Shown here: piece after piece, positions 29,427-37,700 of the stretch
Layout: every line of letters begins with the position of its first letter
Numbering within the stretch: position 1 is the first letter of the stretch
NCBI RefSeq assembly: GCF_008086615.1
Contig: NZ_RXYB01000015.1
Coordinates: 1 to 64,000 of the forward strand
DNA: 64,000 nt
DNA from: Acetobacterium tundrae
GTDB lineage: Bacteria > Bacillota > Clostridia > Eubacteriales > Eubacteriaceae
Reading direction: 5' to 3'
Notes under the pieces: model-generated
Databases searched by the model: none
The model's input: only the letters and a program-made list of their open reading frames with translations
What the model was told of the DNA's origin: nothing
Translations under genes and position numbers: made by a program

Positions 29427-29512
29427 TATAGAATCCTCAGAATAAGCCATTCAAAGCTTATCTTCATTTCAGACATGGGTTGTTTTTACCCAGGTGGGTT
29501 ATAATTCCCCAA

Positions 29513-29908
29513 TTAGCATACTTTTTTCATCCTTGCACTTTCACTGCAAGTTGCTAAAATCTCGTCCAGATCATTGCAGATTGTCGCCTGGACAACACCG
29601 CCAATAACGCCTTCAACTAACGGAGAATCCACGATATGAACTTTTTCCTGAATCGCATCATCGACAAGATCAATGGCCGCCTCGCTGCTCATAACCGAGC
29701 TTCCCAGATCAACGAAAATAAGAATATGCTCACGGTCTGCCAATGCCTCAATTGCGGCTTTAATCTTCAGCGTATTGGTGCCAATACGTCCTCCGTCAGC
29801 GCCGCCGGCAGCAATTATCTCGACGCTGCCATCATTCATTTCCATCGCAATGTCTCTAAGACCTTCTGCCAGTTTTTCACTGTGGGATACAATAATCACG
29901 CCCGTCAT
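29513..29908 (-). CDS. dhaM: PTS phosphotransferase DhaM, EIIA-Man-like single domain
   Basis: 131 residues. DhaM passes phosphate from HPr to DhaL-bound ADP. The acceptor is H9 in GVIIVSHSEKLAEG; GGADGGRIGTNT and FVDLGSSVMSSEAAID are typical of the group. Only the EIIA-like domain is present: there is no HPr or EI part as in the longer enterobacterial DhaM. GGAGGATGAATA precedes ATG at 29906-29908. First gene after a sigma-54 promoter. Notably, an HPr domain occurs in the neighbouring activator protein. Confidence 0.92.
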   Translation of the reverse strand: MTGVIIVSHSEKLAEGLRDIAMEMNDGSVEIIAAGGADGGRIGTNTLKIKAAIEALADREHILIFVDLGSSVMSSEAAIDLVDDAIQEKVHIVDSPLVEGVIGGVVQATICNDLDEILATCSESARMKKVC

Positions 29909-30000
29909 TATTCATCCTCCTTTTTAAAGTGCATTTACCAGAAGTATCTGTCAGGCTTCTCAACAGCCCGACCCTCTACAATAGGTATACGTTATCATAT

Positions 30001-30017
30001 AGCAATTATCATGCCAA
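30001..30017 (-). promoter_or_regulatory. Sigma-54 promoter upstream of dhaM
   Basis: TTGGCATGATAATTGCT on the minus strand, one base from the -24/-12 consensus and with the same TTGGCATG and TTGCT boxes as the dhaK site. Start near 29990, about 80 bases before dhaM. Confidence 0.8.
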
Positions 30018-30024
30018 ACTAAGC

Positions 30025-32049
30025 TCATTTCAAGTCATACTTTTTCGCTTTTGCCGATATGGTCTTGTGATCCAATCCCAAAGCCAAACCTGCCTGCCTG
30101 AAACTTCCATGTTTTTTTAAGGCCAATCCGATCAGTTCCCGTTCCATTTCTTCAAGTGTGGGGAGATTATCCCCATCCAATGCAAACGGACGGTTGTTTT
30201 TCTTTTTATCATTCACTTCATCCCTTAAATGATTAGGCAGATCGTCAATGGAAATCCACTCATTATTCGATAATGTCATTCCCCGCTCGATAATATTTTC
30301 AAGTTCTCTGACATTTCCGGGAAAGCGGTATTGTTCTAATGCCGTCAATGCACTTTTCTTAATGGTACAATTCGGCAAATCATACTTTTTGCTTATTTTC
30401 TCGGTAAAATGCTCCACCAGAACTGGAATATCGCCTTTTCTCTGCCACAACGGCGGAAGCATAACGGTTATCACATTTAATCGATAATACAGGTCCCGGC
30501 GGAAATCCCCCTCCTCCATCATTTTTTCAAGCGGGCTGTTGGTCGCAGCAATCACCCGAATATTAATTTTAATAGGTTCGATGCCACCGATTCTCTCGAT
30601 TTCCTGTTCCTGCAGCACTCTTAACAACTTGGCCTGCATGGCTTTATCCATATCGCCAATTTCATCCAGAAAAATCGTTCCACCACTCGCTATTTCTAAT
30701 TTTCCCCGTTTCTCTTTATAGGCCCCAGTGAATGCTCCTTTTTCATAACCAAAAAGCTCACTTTCCAAAAGATTTGAGGGGATGGCCGCACAATTCATTC
30801 CTACAAAAGGTTTTTTGTTTCTTGAGCTGCCCCGATGGATGGCTCTCGCCACCAGTTCTTTACCGGTGCCGCTTTCCCCCCGGATCAGAACCGCGGCATC
30901 AGTTCGGGCCGCTTTTGACGCCACCGTCAGGCTCTCCATCAAGGCCCCGCTTTTACCAACAATATTGTTAAAGGAAGGATTAAGGCTCTCTTTCTTATCA
31001 AGCTCATCCTGAAGAAAGCGCGTCTTTTCCGACAGCAGTTCAATCCGGTCTGCCAGCTTGGCAATTTCCGTCAGCTCTTTCGCCACGACAACATTTCCGG
31101 TGAATTTGGATTCAATCACGATCGGCCTGGCATGCATAATAAATTCCCGTCCGCCTTTCGTAACGATGATGATCTCATCTTTGCCCATGAAAAAATCATT
31201 CCGAAATTTTTCTTCCGGAAACAGATCCTGTATTTTTCGAGATAAAACCTGGATTCCTTCTTTTTTAAACATTCTCACAAAAGGAAGATTCACATAGGTA
31301 ATCTCCCGGTTTCGATTGATCATGCAGATGCCATCGTCAACCGTTTCCAGAATCGTGTTGAACTTTTCCTTCAACTCTTTAACACTATGAAGTTCCCAGG
31401 ATAATTCTTCTATTTGTGAAATATCCTGAAACACCACGACGCCGCCAACAACCTCCTCATCGACAATAATCGGACTCTTGTTCGTTATTACCCATTTTTT
31501 ACCGATTTTATGCTTTAAACCAAGTTTTTCTTTTTTTGTATTTAACAGATCCTTTAAATTGAAATTGGGAACCCATTCGTCTCCTTTTTTTCCAATAATA
31601 TCGCTCGCCTTTATTCCGGTGATTTCTTCTGCCGCTTTATTAAAAATATTGATGCTGCCATTACTGTCCATTGCGATGAGACCGTTGTTGATACTTTCAA
31701 ATATTTTTTCACTGGCCAGTGTATTTTCCTGGAGAATTGTATCGACTGCCTCCGTTTCAGGAATTTCAAGTTCCGATATCTGTCTGATAAAATCGGCCAG
31801 CCCCGAAACCGCTTCCTCACTTCCGTTGTCATCGGTGTACACCTCAACCATCTCGCCATTTTTCAATTTCAAAGATACCAGCGGCAGGACACTATTGCAG
31901 GGAACACCTGAATGAGAGTTCAGGCGCCTCAGATAAAGCTGGCAGTTCCACATTTTTTCGATTTTTTGAGACTGCCTGACAACCATCGCGGCAACCCTGG
32001 TATGAAGTCCGTTTTTATTCGTGATTTTTACCCGTTGGCTTTTTTCCAT
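30025..32049 (-). CDS. Sigma-54-dependent activator with N-terminal HPr domain (DhaR-like)
   Basis: 674 residues. Domain order: HPr-like (1-90) with H16 in NKNGLHTRVAAMVV and S53 in NSVLPLVSL at the places of HPr His15 and Ser46; two PAS-like domains (about 108-225 and 230-330); AAA+ domain (about 350-580) with GESGTGKE, the sigma-54 contact loop GAFTGA and FLDEIGDMD; C-terminal Fis-type helix-turn-helix (RQAGLALGLDHKTISAKAKKY). ATG follows GGAGGGGAT. It lies just upstream of two sigma-54 promoters for dhaM and dhaK and is their likely activator. In HPr the residue after HTR/HAR is Pro; here it is Val. PTS phosphorylation of H16 may set activity; that is inference. Confidence 0.92.
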   Translation of the reverse strand: MEKSQRVKITNKNGLHTRVAAMVVRQSQKIEKMWNCQLYLRRLNSHSGVPCNSVLPLVSLKLKNGEMVEVYTDDNGSEEAVSGLADFIRQISELEIPETEAVDTILQENTLASEKIFESINNGLIAMDSNGSINIFNKAAEEITGIKASDIIGKKGDEWVPNFNLKDLLNTKKEKLGLKHKIGKKWVITNKSPIIVDEEVVGGVVVFQDISQIEELSWELHSVKELKEKFNTILETVDDGICMINRNREITYVNLPFVRMFKKEGIQVLSRKIQDLFPEEKFRNDFFMGKDEIIIVTKGGREFIMHARPIVIESKFTGNVVVAKELTEIAKLADRIELLSEKTRFLQDELDKKESLNPSFNNIVGKSGALMESLTVASKAARTDAAVLIRGESGTGKELVARAIHRGSSRNKKPFVGMNCAAIPSNLLESELFGYEKGAFTGAYKEKRGKLEIASGGTIFLDEIGDMDKAMQAKLLRVLQEQEIERIGGIEPIKINIRVIAATNSPLEKMMEEGDFRRDLYYRLNVITVMLPPLWQRKGDIPVLVEHFTEKISKKYDLPNCTIKKSALTALEQYRFPGNVRELENIIERGMTLSNNEWISIDDLPNHLRDEVNDKKKNNRPFALDGDNLPTLEEMERELIGLALKKHGSFRQAGLALGLDHKTISAKAKKYDLK

Positions 32050-32152
32050 ATCCCCTCCATTGTCTATTTATCCATGCAAATATTGAGCTAGCGTTTTCTA
32101 TTGATGAATCAATTTTCTTCCAAATTTCCAACTTGACCCCAACCCTGCATTC

Positions 32153-32181
32153 TTTACAAAACAACATATCTATGCCATAAT
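32153..32181 (+). promoter_or_regulatory. Sigma-A promoter of the RpiB/TIM-like pair
   Basis: TTTACA (32153-32158), 17-base spacer, CATAAT (32176-32181); five of six in both boxes. A degenerate sigma-54-like sequence (TTGACCCCAACCCTGCA) lies just upstream but lacks the second G at -24. Confidence 0.6.
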
Positions 32182-32241
32182 ATTACCGTATCGTTTGATA
32201 GAATACCTTAAACAAAATCAATCATTCTAAGGAGGATTATT

Positions 32242-32691
32242 ATGCGAATTGCTGTAGATTGTGATGATGCAGCCATCGATTTTAAAAATCAGATTTTCAA
32301 TTATTTAAAAACGACTGGCTATGATATCACTGATTTAGAATATTCTTCAACCCACGATTGTGATTACCCGGAGATTGCCTTTAACCTGGCCGAAGCGATC
32401 AGCAATCATAAATTTGATCGCGGATTTTTGTTCTGTGGAACCGGTTTGGGCGTCGCTATGATGGCAAACAAAGTGCCCGGGGTTTTCGCCGGCACCTGTC
32501 ATGATGTCTATTCTGCGGAACGGCTTGCAAAAAGCAATGACGCCAATGTACTGACCATGGGCGCTCGTGTCATTGGCGTTGAACATGCCAAAATGGTTGC
32601 TGAAGCATGGTTAAAAAGCGAATTCCAGGGCGGTGGATCAACACGAAAAGTTGAAAAAATGAGAACCCTGGAAAAAACGCATATGAAATAG
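32242..32691 (+). CDS. RpiB/LacAB-family sugar-phosphate isomerase
   Basis: 149 residues. The family interconverts aldose and ketose phosphates in the cytoplasm. C65 in FLFCGTGLGVAMMANK corresponds to the catalytic Cys of E. coli RpiB, and NDANVLTMGARVIG is conserved. AAGGAGGATTATT precedes the ATG. The next gene is a TIM-like isomerase seven bases on, and the dha genes lie divergently. In tetritol catabolism a RpiB relative (DerI/EryI type) makes D-erythrose 4-phosphate from D-erythrulose 4-phosphate, so that activity fits; ribose 5-phosphate isomerase is the default alternative. Confidence 0.85.
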   Translation: MRIAVDCDDAAIDFKNQIFNYLKTTGYDITDLEYSSTHDCDYPEIAFNLAEAISNHKFDRGFLFCGTGLGVAMMANKVPGVFAGTCHDVYSAERLAKSNDANVLTMGARVIGVEHAKMVAEAWLKSEFQGGGSTRKVEKMRTLEKTHMK

Positions 32692-32698
32692 AGGCGTT

Positions 32699-33472
32699 AT
32701 GAAAAAATTTTTATTAGGTTCCAACTGGAAAATGAATAAAACAACGGCAGAAGGTCTCGCTTACGCATCCGAATTGATGGCGACGATCAAGAACTATCCC
32801 CAGATCGATTTCTTCATTATCCCGCCTTTCACGCATCTCTGGAAAATGAAGGAGCTCATGATATCTGAGAATACCGCTCTGAAACTGGGCGCGCAGAATA
32901 TGCACTATGAGGATTTCGGACAGTTCACCGGACAAATTTCACCGGTGATGCTCAAAGAAATCGGTATCGATATTGTCCTACTCGGTCACAACGATTGCCG
33001 GCAGCATCTTTATGAAACGGATGAATCAGTCAATTTAAAAACGCTGGCCGCATTAAAATTCGGTTTTACCCCGCTCATCTGCATCGGTGAAAAGCGGGAG
33101 GACAAAAACTACGGCGTTTCCAAAGAAATGCTGGCCAAACAATTGAAGATCGCCCTGAAGAATGTGCCTTCTGATGCCATCGGAAAATTCTGGGTAGCCT
33201 ATGAACCCGTCTGGGCAATCGGTGACAGCGGAACCCCTCCCGAAGCTTCTTATGTCGAGGAAATCCATAATCATCTGAGAAATATTGTGATTGAACTTTA
33301 TGGCGAGTTGGGAGCAGACATCCCGCTTCTTTACGGCGGCAGCGTCAACATCGATAACGCCAAACCTTATGCGCTTCTTGAAAATGTGGACGGTTTGTTT
33401 TTCACCCGAAGTGCCTGGCCCGTCAGCCGCTTCGAAGCGATCATGGCTGCCGTTACTGAGATACTGAACTAA
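32699..33472 (+). CDS. Triose-phosphate-isomerase-like protein (possible erythrulose-phosphate isomerase)
   Basis: 257 residues of the TIM family. Catalytic residues are kept: K11 in NWKMNKT, H97 in LLGHNDCRQHL and E169 in YEPVWAIG. The motif that is almost always GHSERR in glycolytic TIM reads GHNDCR, and the phosphate loop GLLVGGASL is replaced by GLFFTRSAW. These changes argue for a dedicated isomerase such as the LerI/EryH group acting on L-erythrulose 1-phosphate. It is seven bases after the RpiB-like gene, has GAGGCG as a ribosome-binding site, and is followed by a terminator. A true TIM cannot be excluded without an alignment. Confidence 0.82.
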   Translation: MKKFLLGSNWKMNKTTAEGLAYASELMATIKNYPQIDFFIIPPFTHLWKMKELMISENTALKLGAQNMHYEDFGQFTGQISPVMLKEIGIDIVLLGHNDCRQHLYETDESVNLKTLAALKFGFTPLICIGEKREDKNYGVSKEMLAKQLKIALKNVPSDAIGKFWVAYEPVWAIGDSGTPPEASYVEEIHNHLRNIVIELYGELGADIPLLYGGSVNIDNAKPYALLENVDGLFFTRSAWPVSRFEAIMAAVTEILN

Positions 33473-33534
33473 ACCAGTTTTTTAATTTTTAGTTTGGATG
33501 ACATGATTATGCACCATCGAAATCACAAAGCTTT

Positions 33535-33570
33535 AAAGCCGATATCTAAACTATTGATATCGGCTTTTAT
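33535..33570 (+). terminator. Terminator of the RpiB/TIM-like operon
   Basis: AAAGCCGATATC (33535-33546) pairs with GATATCGGCTTT (33556-33567), nine-base loop, then TTATT. The sequence from there to the glpP stop at 33756 shows no gene. Confidence 0.85.
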
Positions 33571-33755
33571 TATGGACTTTAGCCTTATTTTTCTCCCAAG
33601 TCATAGATAAAAGTAATCTGTTCTAATTTGATAAAGTGTTCTATCCCAATACTCTTTCAACTACTCCTTTGTAGAATTCTGCCATTTACTCTGACTTTTC
33701 AAGATTTCCTTCAAATTTACATTATCTTTTGGGGTAACAATATTTGATCTATTTT

Positions 33756-34349
33756 TTAAGCACTGAAGTTCCATAATTCAGGATTGCTGCTTGCAACTGA
33801 AGTGGCGCCAATGCGAACGGCATTTAAGATTTGCTCTTCAGTTGTCATCAATCCACCCAGCATAACGGGTGCCGTTGTTTCCCCGGCAATCGCCTTAATA
33901 ATCTGCTCCGGAATCGTCCCCGGCATCAGAATGACACCATCCGGATCACATTCTTTGATGTTCATCAAACCGGTACGGTAAGCATCTGAATCGATGATAA
34001 AAAAACCGAATGCCGCAAACATTCCGGCATCTTTGATATATTTTATACAAGGGGATTTCATCGTAATCACGCAATCTACTCCGCAATCGCCCATATACTG
34101 AATCCCCATCTTATCTCTGGCAATTCCCTTGATGGAATCTTGATGAACCATCACACGTTTGCCTGATTGATGAATAAGCTTAACCAGCCGTGGCAGCGTA
34201 TTGACATCCCCTAATTTCAACATAATCCAGCCAACACTCGTTTCTTCCATCGCATAAAGCAATTCTTTTCTCTGATGGACCGATGGAATAACCGGGTGGG
34301 GTTTTAGTAGTTTTTGAAAGTCTTCTTTACCAGAATTTTTCTTTTCCAA
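33756..34349 (-). CDS. glpP: Glycerol uptake operon antiterminator GlpP
   Basis: 197 residues. GlpP of Firmicutes is an RNA-binding protein that, with glycerol 3-phosphate, prevents termination in glp leaders. The fold is a TIM-barrel-like one: HPVIPSVHQRKELLYAMEE, GWIMLKLGDVNTLPRLV, KRVMVHQDSIKGIARDK and PDGVILMPGTIPEQIIK. The start is TTG at 34347-34349 after AGAAAGGAAAAATT; a longer reading would run back into the leader RNA and is an artefact. Its own leader is a near copy of that in front of the amidohydrolase-glpK transcript, suggesting autoregulation. Confidence 0.88.
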   Translation of the reverse strand: MEKKNSGKEDFQKLLKPHPVIPSVHQRKELLYAMEETSVGWIMLKLGDVNTLPRLVKLIHQSGKRVMVHQDSIKGIARDKMGIQYMGDCGVDCVITMKSPCIKYIKDAGMFAAFGFFIIDSDAYRTGLMNIKECDPDGVILMPGTIPEQIIKAIAGETTAPVMLGGLMTTEEQILNAVRIGATSVASSNPELWNFSA

Positions 34350-34371
34350 AATTTTTCCTTTCTTTGACACG

Positions 34372-34493
34372 AAAAAAGTCCACATCATACAAAGGGCGCA
34401 ATCCCGAAAATTCCGGTGCGGCGTAGCCACAGTATCATACAGACATCTCTTAAACTCTTGCCCTGTGTTATTTTATTGTAATGGTTTACTTAT
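34372..34493 (-). promoter_or_regulatory. Leader RNA B of glpP
   Basis: Twin of leader A. Shares AGTAAACCATTACAA, AATAACACAGG, CAAGAGTTTAAGAGATGTC, GTATGATACTGTGG and a terminator-like CCGCA...TGTGG followed by CTTTTTT. Relative to leader A the terminator pair changes from G-C to G-U and the upper stem GGACA/TGTCC becomes GGGCA/TGTCT, both still pairable. The similarity runs from the promoter through the TTG start codon. Confidence 0.7.
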
Positions 34494-34499
34494 AGTGTC

Positions 34500-34528
34500 A
34501 TTTTATTCTTTAATTTTAAAGTTGTCAA
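34500..34528 (-). promoter_or_regulatory. Sigma-A promoter of leader B (glpP)
   Basis: TTGACA (34523-34528), 17-base spacer, TAAAAT (34500-34505). Confidence 0.75.
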
Positions 34529-34553
34529 GAATAACAGCAATTAAAGAACATCA

Positions 34554-34592
34554 AATCGGAATTTTGGCGAAGTGAAAAAATGAATTCCGATT
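34554..34592. repeat. Inverted repeat left of the CRISPR array
   Basis: AATCGGAATT (34554-34563) and AATTCCGATT (34583-34592) form a perfect 10-base stem with a 19-base loop. It lies between the glpP promoter and the end of the array and could stop array transcription, but no U run follows leftward. The rest of 34530-34700 holds one repeat-like remnant (34641-34667) and no gene. Confidence 0.45.
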
Positions 34593-34700
34593 GTCAAATT
34601 TTAACGTAAAAGATATGATTCATGAAAAACAATCGTTTGGATTTTTAAAAACAGTCTAGTTAATTTAAACGTAGCAAGGGGGTGACGACCATTAAAAAAA

Positions 34701-37700
34701 GATTAAAAACATCCTATGTTATGGTTCGGCGAGCATCATCAACCGTTTGAGAAGCAATATCAACATTATTTAAAAACATCCTATGTTATGGTTCGGCTGC
34801 AGCGCGAAAGCGAACGCAAGCGGATCTGGCAGGATTTAAAAACATCCTATGTTATGGTTCGGCGAAAAATGGGGTGTGACGTTAGATACACGAATCACAT
34901 TTAAAAACATCCTATGTTATGGTTCGGCAGGAGCGGACGTTGATACATTAACTGATTTTACTGTATTTAAAAACATCCTATGTTATGGTTCGGCGGATAT
35001 CGAGGATTTAAATAATATTGACATTACTGTATTTAAAAACATCCTATGTTATGGTTCGGCGAAGGAATGGCAGGACTGGATTGAAGCGGTCAATGAATTT
35101 AAAAACATCCTATGTTATGGTTCGGCTTAATCGATGACGGCTTCGGTAATGAGAATTTCATATTTAAAAACATCCTATGTTATGGTTCGGCATAAGATCC
35201 ATGGTGTGCAGCCCGGTGTTAAATTTAATTTAAAAACATCCTATGTTATGGTTCGGCTTCTGAGCCTGACCTAAGTCCGCCACCTGATTGATCATTTAAA
35301 AACATCCTATGTTATGGTTCGGCGAGGTGAAATTCCATGGTGTCGTACAATCGATATCAATTTAAAAACATCCTATGTTATGGTTCGGCACTTATTAACT
35401 TATGATAAGTATATTTGATATTTTAATTTAAAAACATCCTATGTTATGGTTCGGCGAGCGGGGCCCCTAAAGAGGATCATGCTATTTTACCATTTAAAAA
35501 CATCCTATGTTATGGTTCGGCTTCGCAAGAAATCGTTCCACCACTCGAAGTAAATATATTTAAAAACATCCTATGTTATGGTTCGGCCGGAACAAACGTC
35601 GGGCAAGAGCGCGGCGCACTCGAATTTAAAAACATCCTATGTTATGGTTCGGCAAACAATTAATAAGTAATGTGGAAGTGTATGGTCTATTTAAAAACAT
35701 CCTATGTTATGGTTCGGCCCGTTATACCAGATACTTCACCATTTTTTACGACATTTAAAAACATCCTATGTTATGGTTCGGCATGTGCGCGTGGTGATTC
35801 AAACAAAGGTGTTAACTAATTTAAAAACATCCTATGTTATGGTTCGGCGTTGTTATGTATTATTCATCAAATCCACCATACAATATTTAAAAACATCCTA
35901 TGTTATGGTTCGGCGATTTATTTGATGCTGATGTTGTGGCGACTAAGCAAAATTTAAAAACATCCTATGTTATGGTTCGGCGGCAACAGATATTGGTATA
36001 AAAATCGGCATTGATGGATTTAAAAACATCCTATGTTATGGTTCGGCTTTAATCCCATTGAAGCCGTCTGGCGTATCACTCGTATTTAAAAACATCCTAT
36101 GTTATGGTTCGGCTAGCTCCTGTGGATATGCCAAAAACTATGCTATTCAATTTAAAAACATCCTATGTTATGGTTCGGCGGTAATCAATGCGCTTGTATC
36201 TGTGAGTTTAACAGCATTTAAAAACATCCTATGTTATGGTTCGGCATAAGGACTTTCACAAAAGCCCTCTTTTGTACCCGGATTTAAAAACATCCTATGT
36301 TATGGTTCGGCCGAAGTTATGTTTAATTTAGCACTAGACACCGGATTTAAAAACATCCTATGTTATGGTTCGGCGTTGTTGTTATATTATTTAATGAATT
36401 TACAATCCTATTTAAAAACATCCTATGTTATGGTTCGGCCTAGCTGACAATTGTATCTTTTGACCATAAAATTGATTTAAAAACATCCTATGTTATGGTT
36501 CGGCTCTGGCGGTTTACTCATTGGCGTGGTTTAGTGGTGATTTAAAAACATCCTATGTTATGGTTCGGCTTGATTGTATACTCCTTGCCCAGCTAGATAA
36601 GTATATTTAAAAACATCCTATGTTATGGTTCGGCAATGTAGATATCAGCTAACCCCAACTCGTACGCGTCATTTAAAAACATCCTATGTTATGGTTCGGC
36701 GGCTTGGGTTTGTTAATGTTGCCAACGCTCTAAACTATTTAAAAACATCCTATGTTATGGTTCGGCTCGTAAAATGTTGCTAATACATCCAATATAATTA
36801 ATATTTAAAAACATCCTATGTTATGGTTCGGCTTAAGAACTTCAATAAGCCGGGGAGAAACATTTGGATTTAAAAACATCCTATGTTATGGTTCGGCTTT
36901 CCCTTTTGCTGGGCCTTTAATGTGGACGAAAGTATTTAAAAACATCCTATGTTATGGTTCGGCGGCCAAACAGGCACCGATAATTTAAACCATTTAATAT
37001 TTAAAAACATCCTATGTTATGGTTCGGCGAGATACAAGCATTACAATAGCCCCTGTGAATATGCATTTAAAAACATCCTATGTTATGGTTCGGCGCATTC
37101 GCATCTTGTTCCGCGAATTTATCCATTTTCATTTAAAAACATCCTATGTTATGGTTCGGCACGGATGAAAGGGGCGATAATCTTCACGTCGATATATTTA
37201 AAAACATCCTATGTTATGGTTCGGCATCAGCTATTGAGCTATCAGCGCTAAACGTGTACGTATTTAAAAACATCCTATGTTATGGTTCGGCTAATGCGAC
37301 GATTAACAATTTGTTAGCTGGTAATATATTTAAAAACATCCTATGTTATGGTTCGGCAACTGCTTTCAAAACAGTCAGGTTATTAACTTTTTCATTTAAA
37401 AACATCCTATGTTATGGTTCGGCCATAAAGGAACATACTATCATCATTCAACACCCGAATTTAAAAACATCCTATGTTATGGTTCGGCGATCAAAGGGAT
37501 TGTACAATTGATTATGAAGACTTATTTAAAAACATCCTATGTTATGGTTCGGCTGAAGCGTCATTATGGTGCTGTTATTGTAAAGGAATTTAAAAACATC
37601 CTATGTTATGGTTCGGCATAAGCGGTTGCATTGGCTGGACGTTTAACCATCTTGATTTAAAAACATCCTATGTTATGGTTCGGCGTTTGACAATGGCTTC

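Noticed and set aside
32131-32149. Sigma-54 promoter ahead of the RpiB-like gene
   Set aside because: Spacing is right but the -24 element reads GA instead of GG; a good sigma-A promoter lies immediately downstream.
34350-34430. N-terminal extension of GlpP starting at an upstream ATG
   Set aside because: It translates the conserved leader RNA; the TTG after AGAAAGGAAAAATT fits the protein family and matches the layout of the twin leader.
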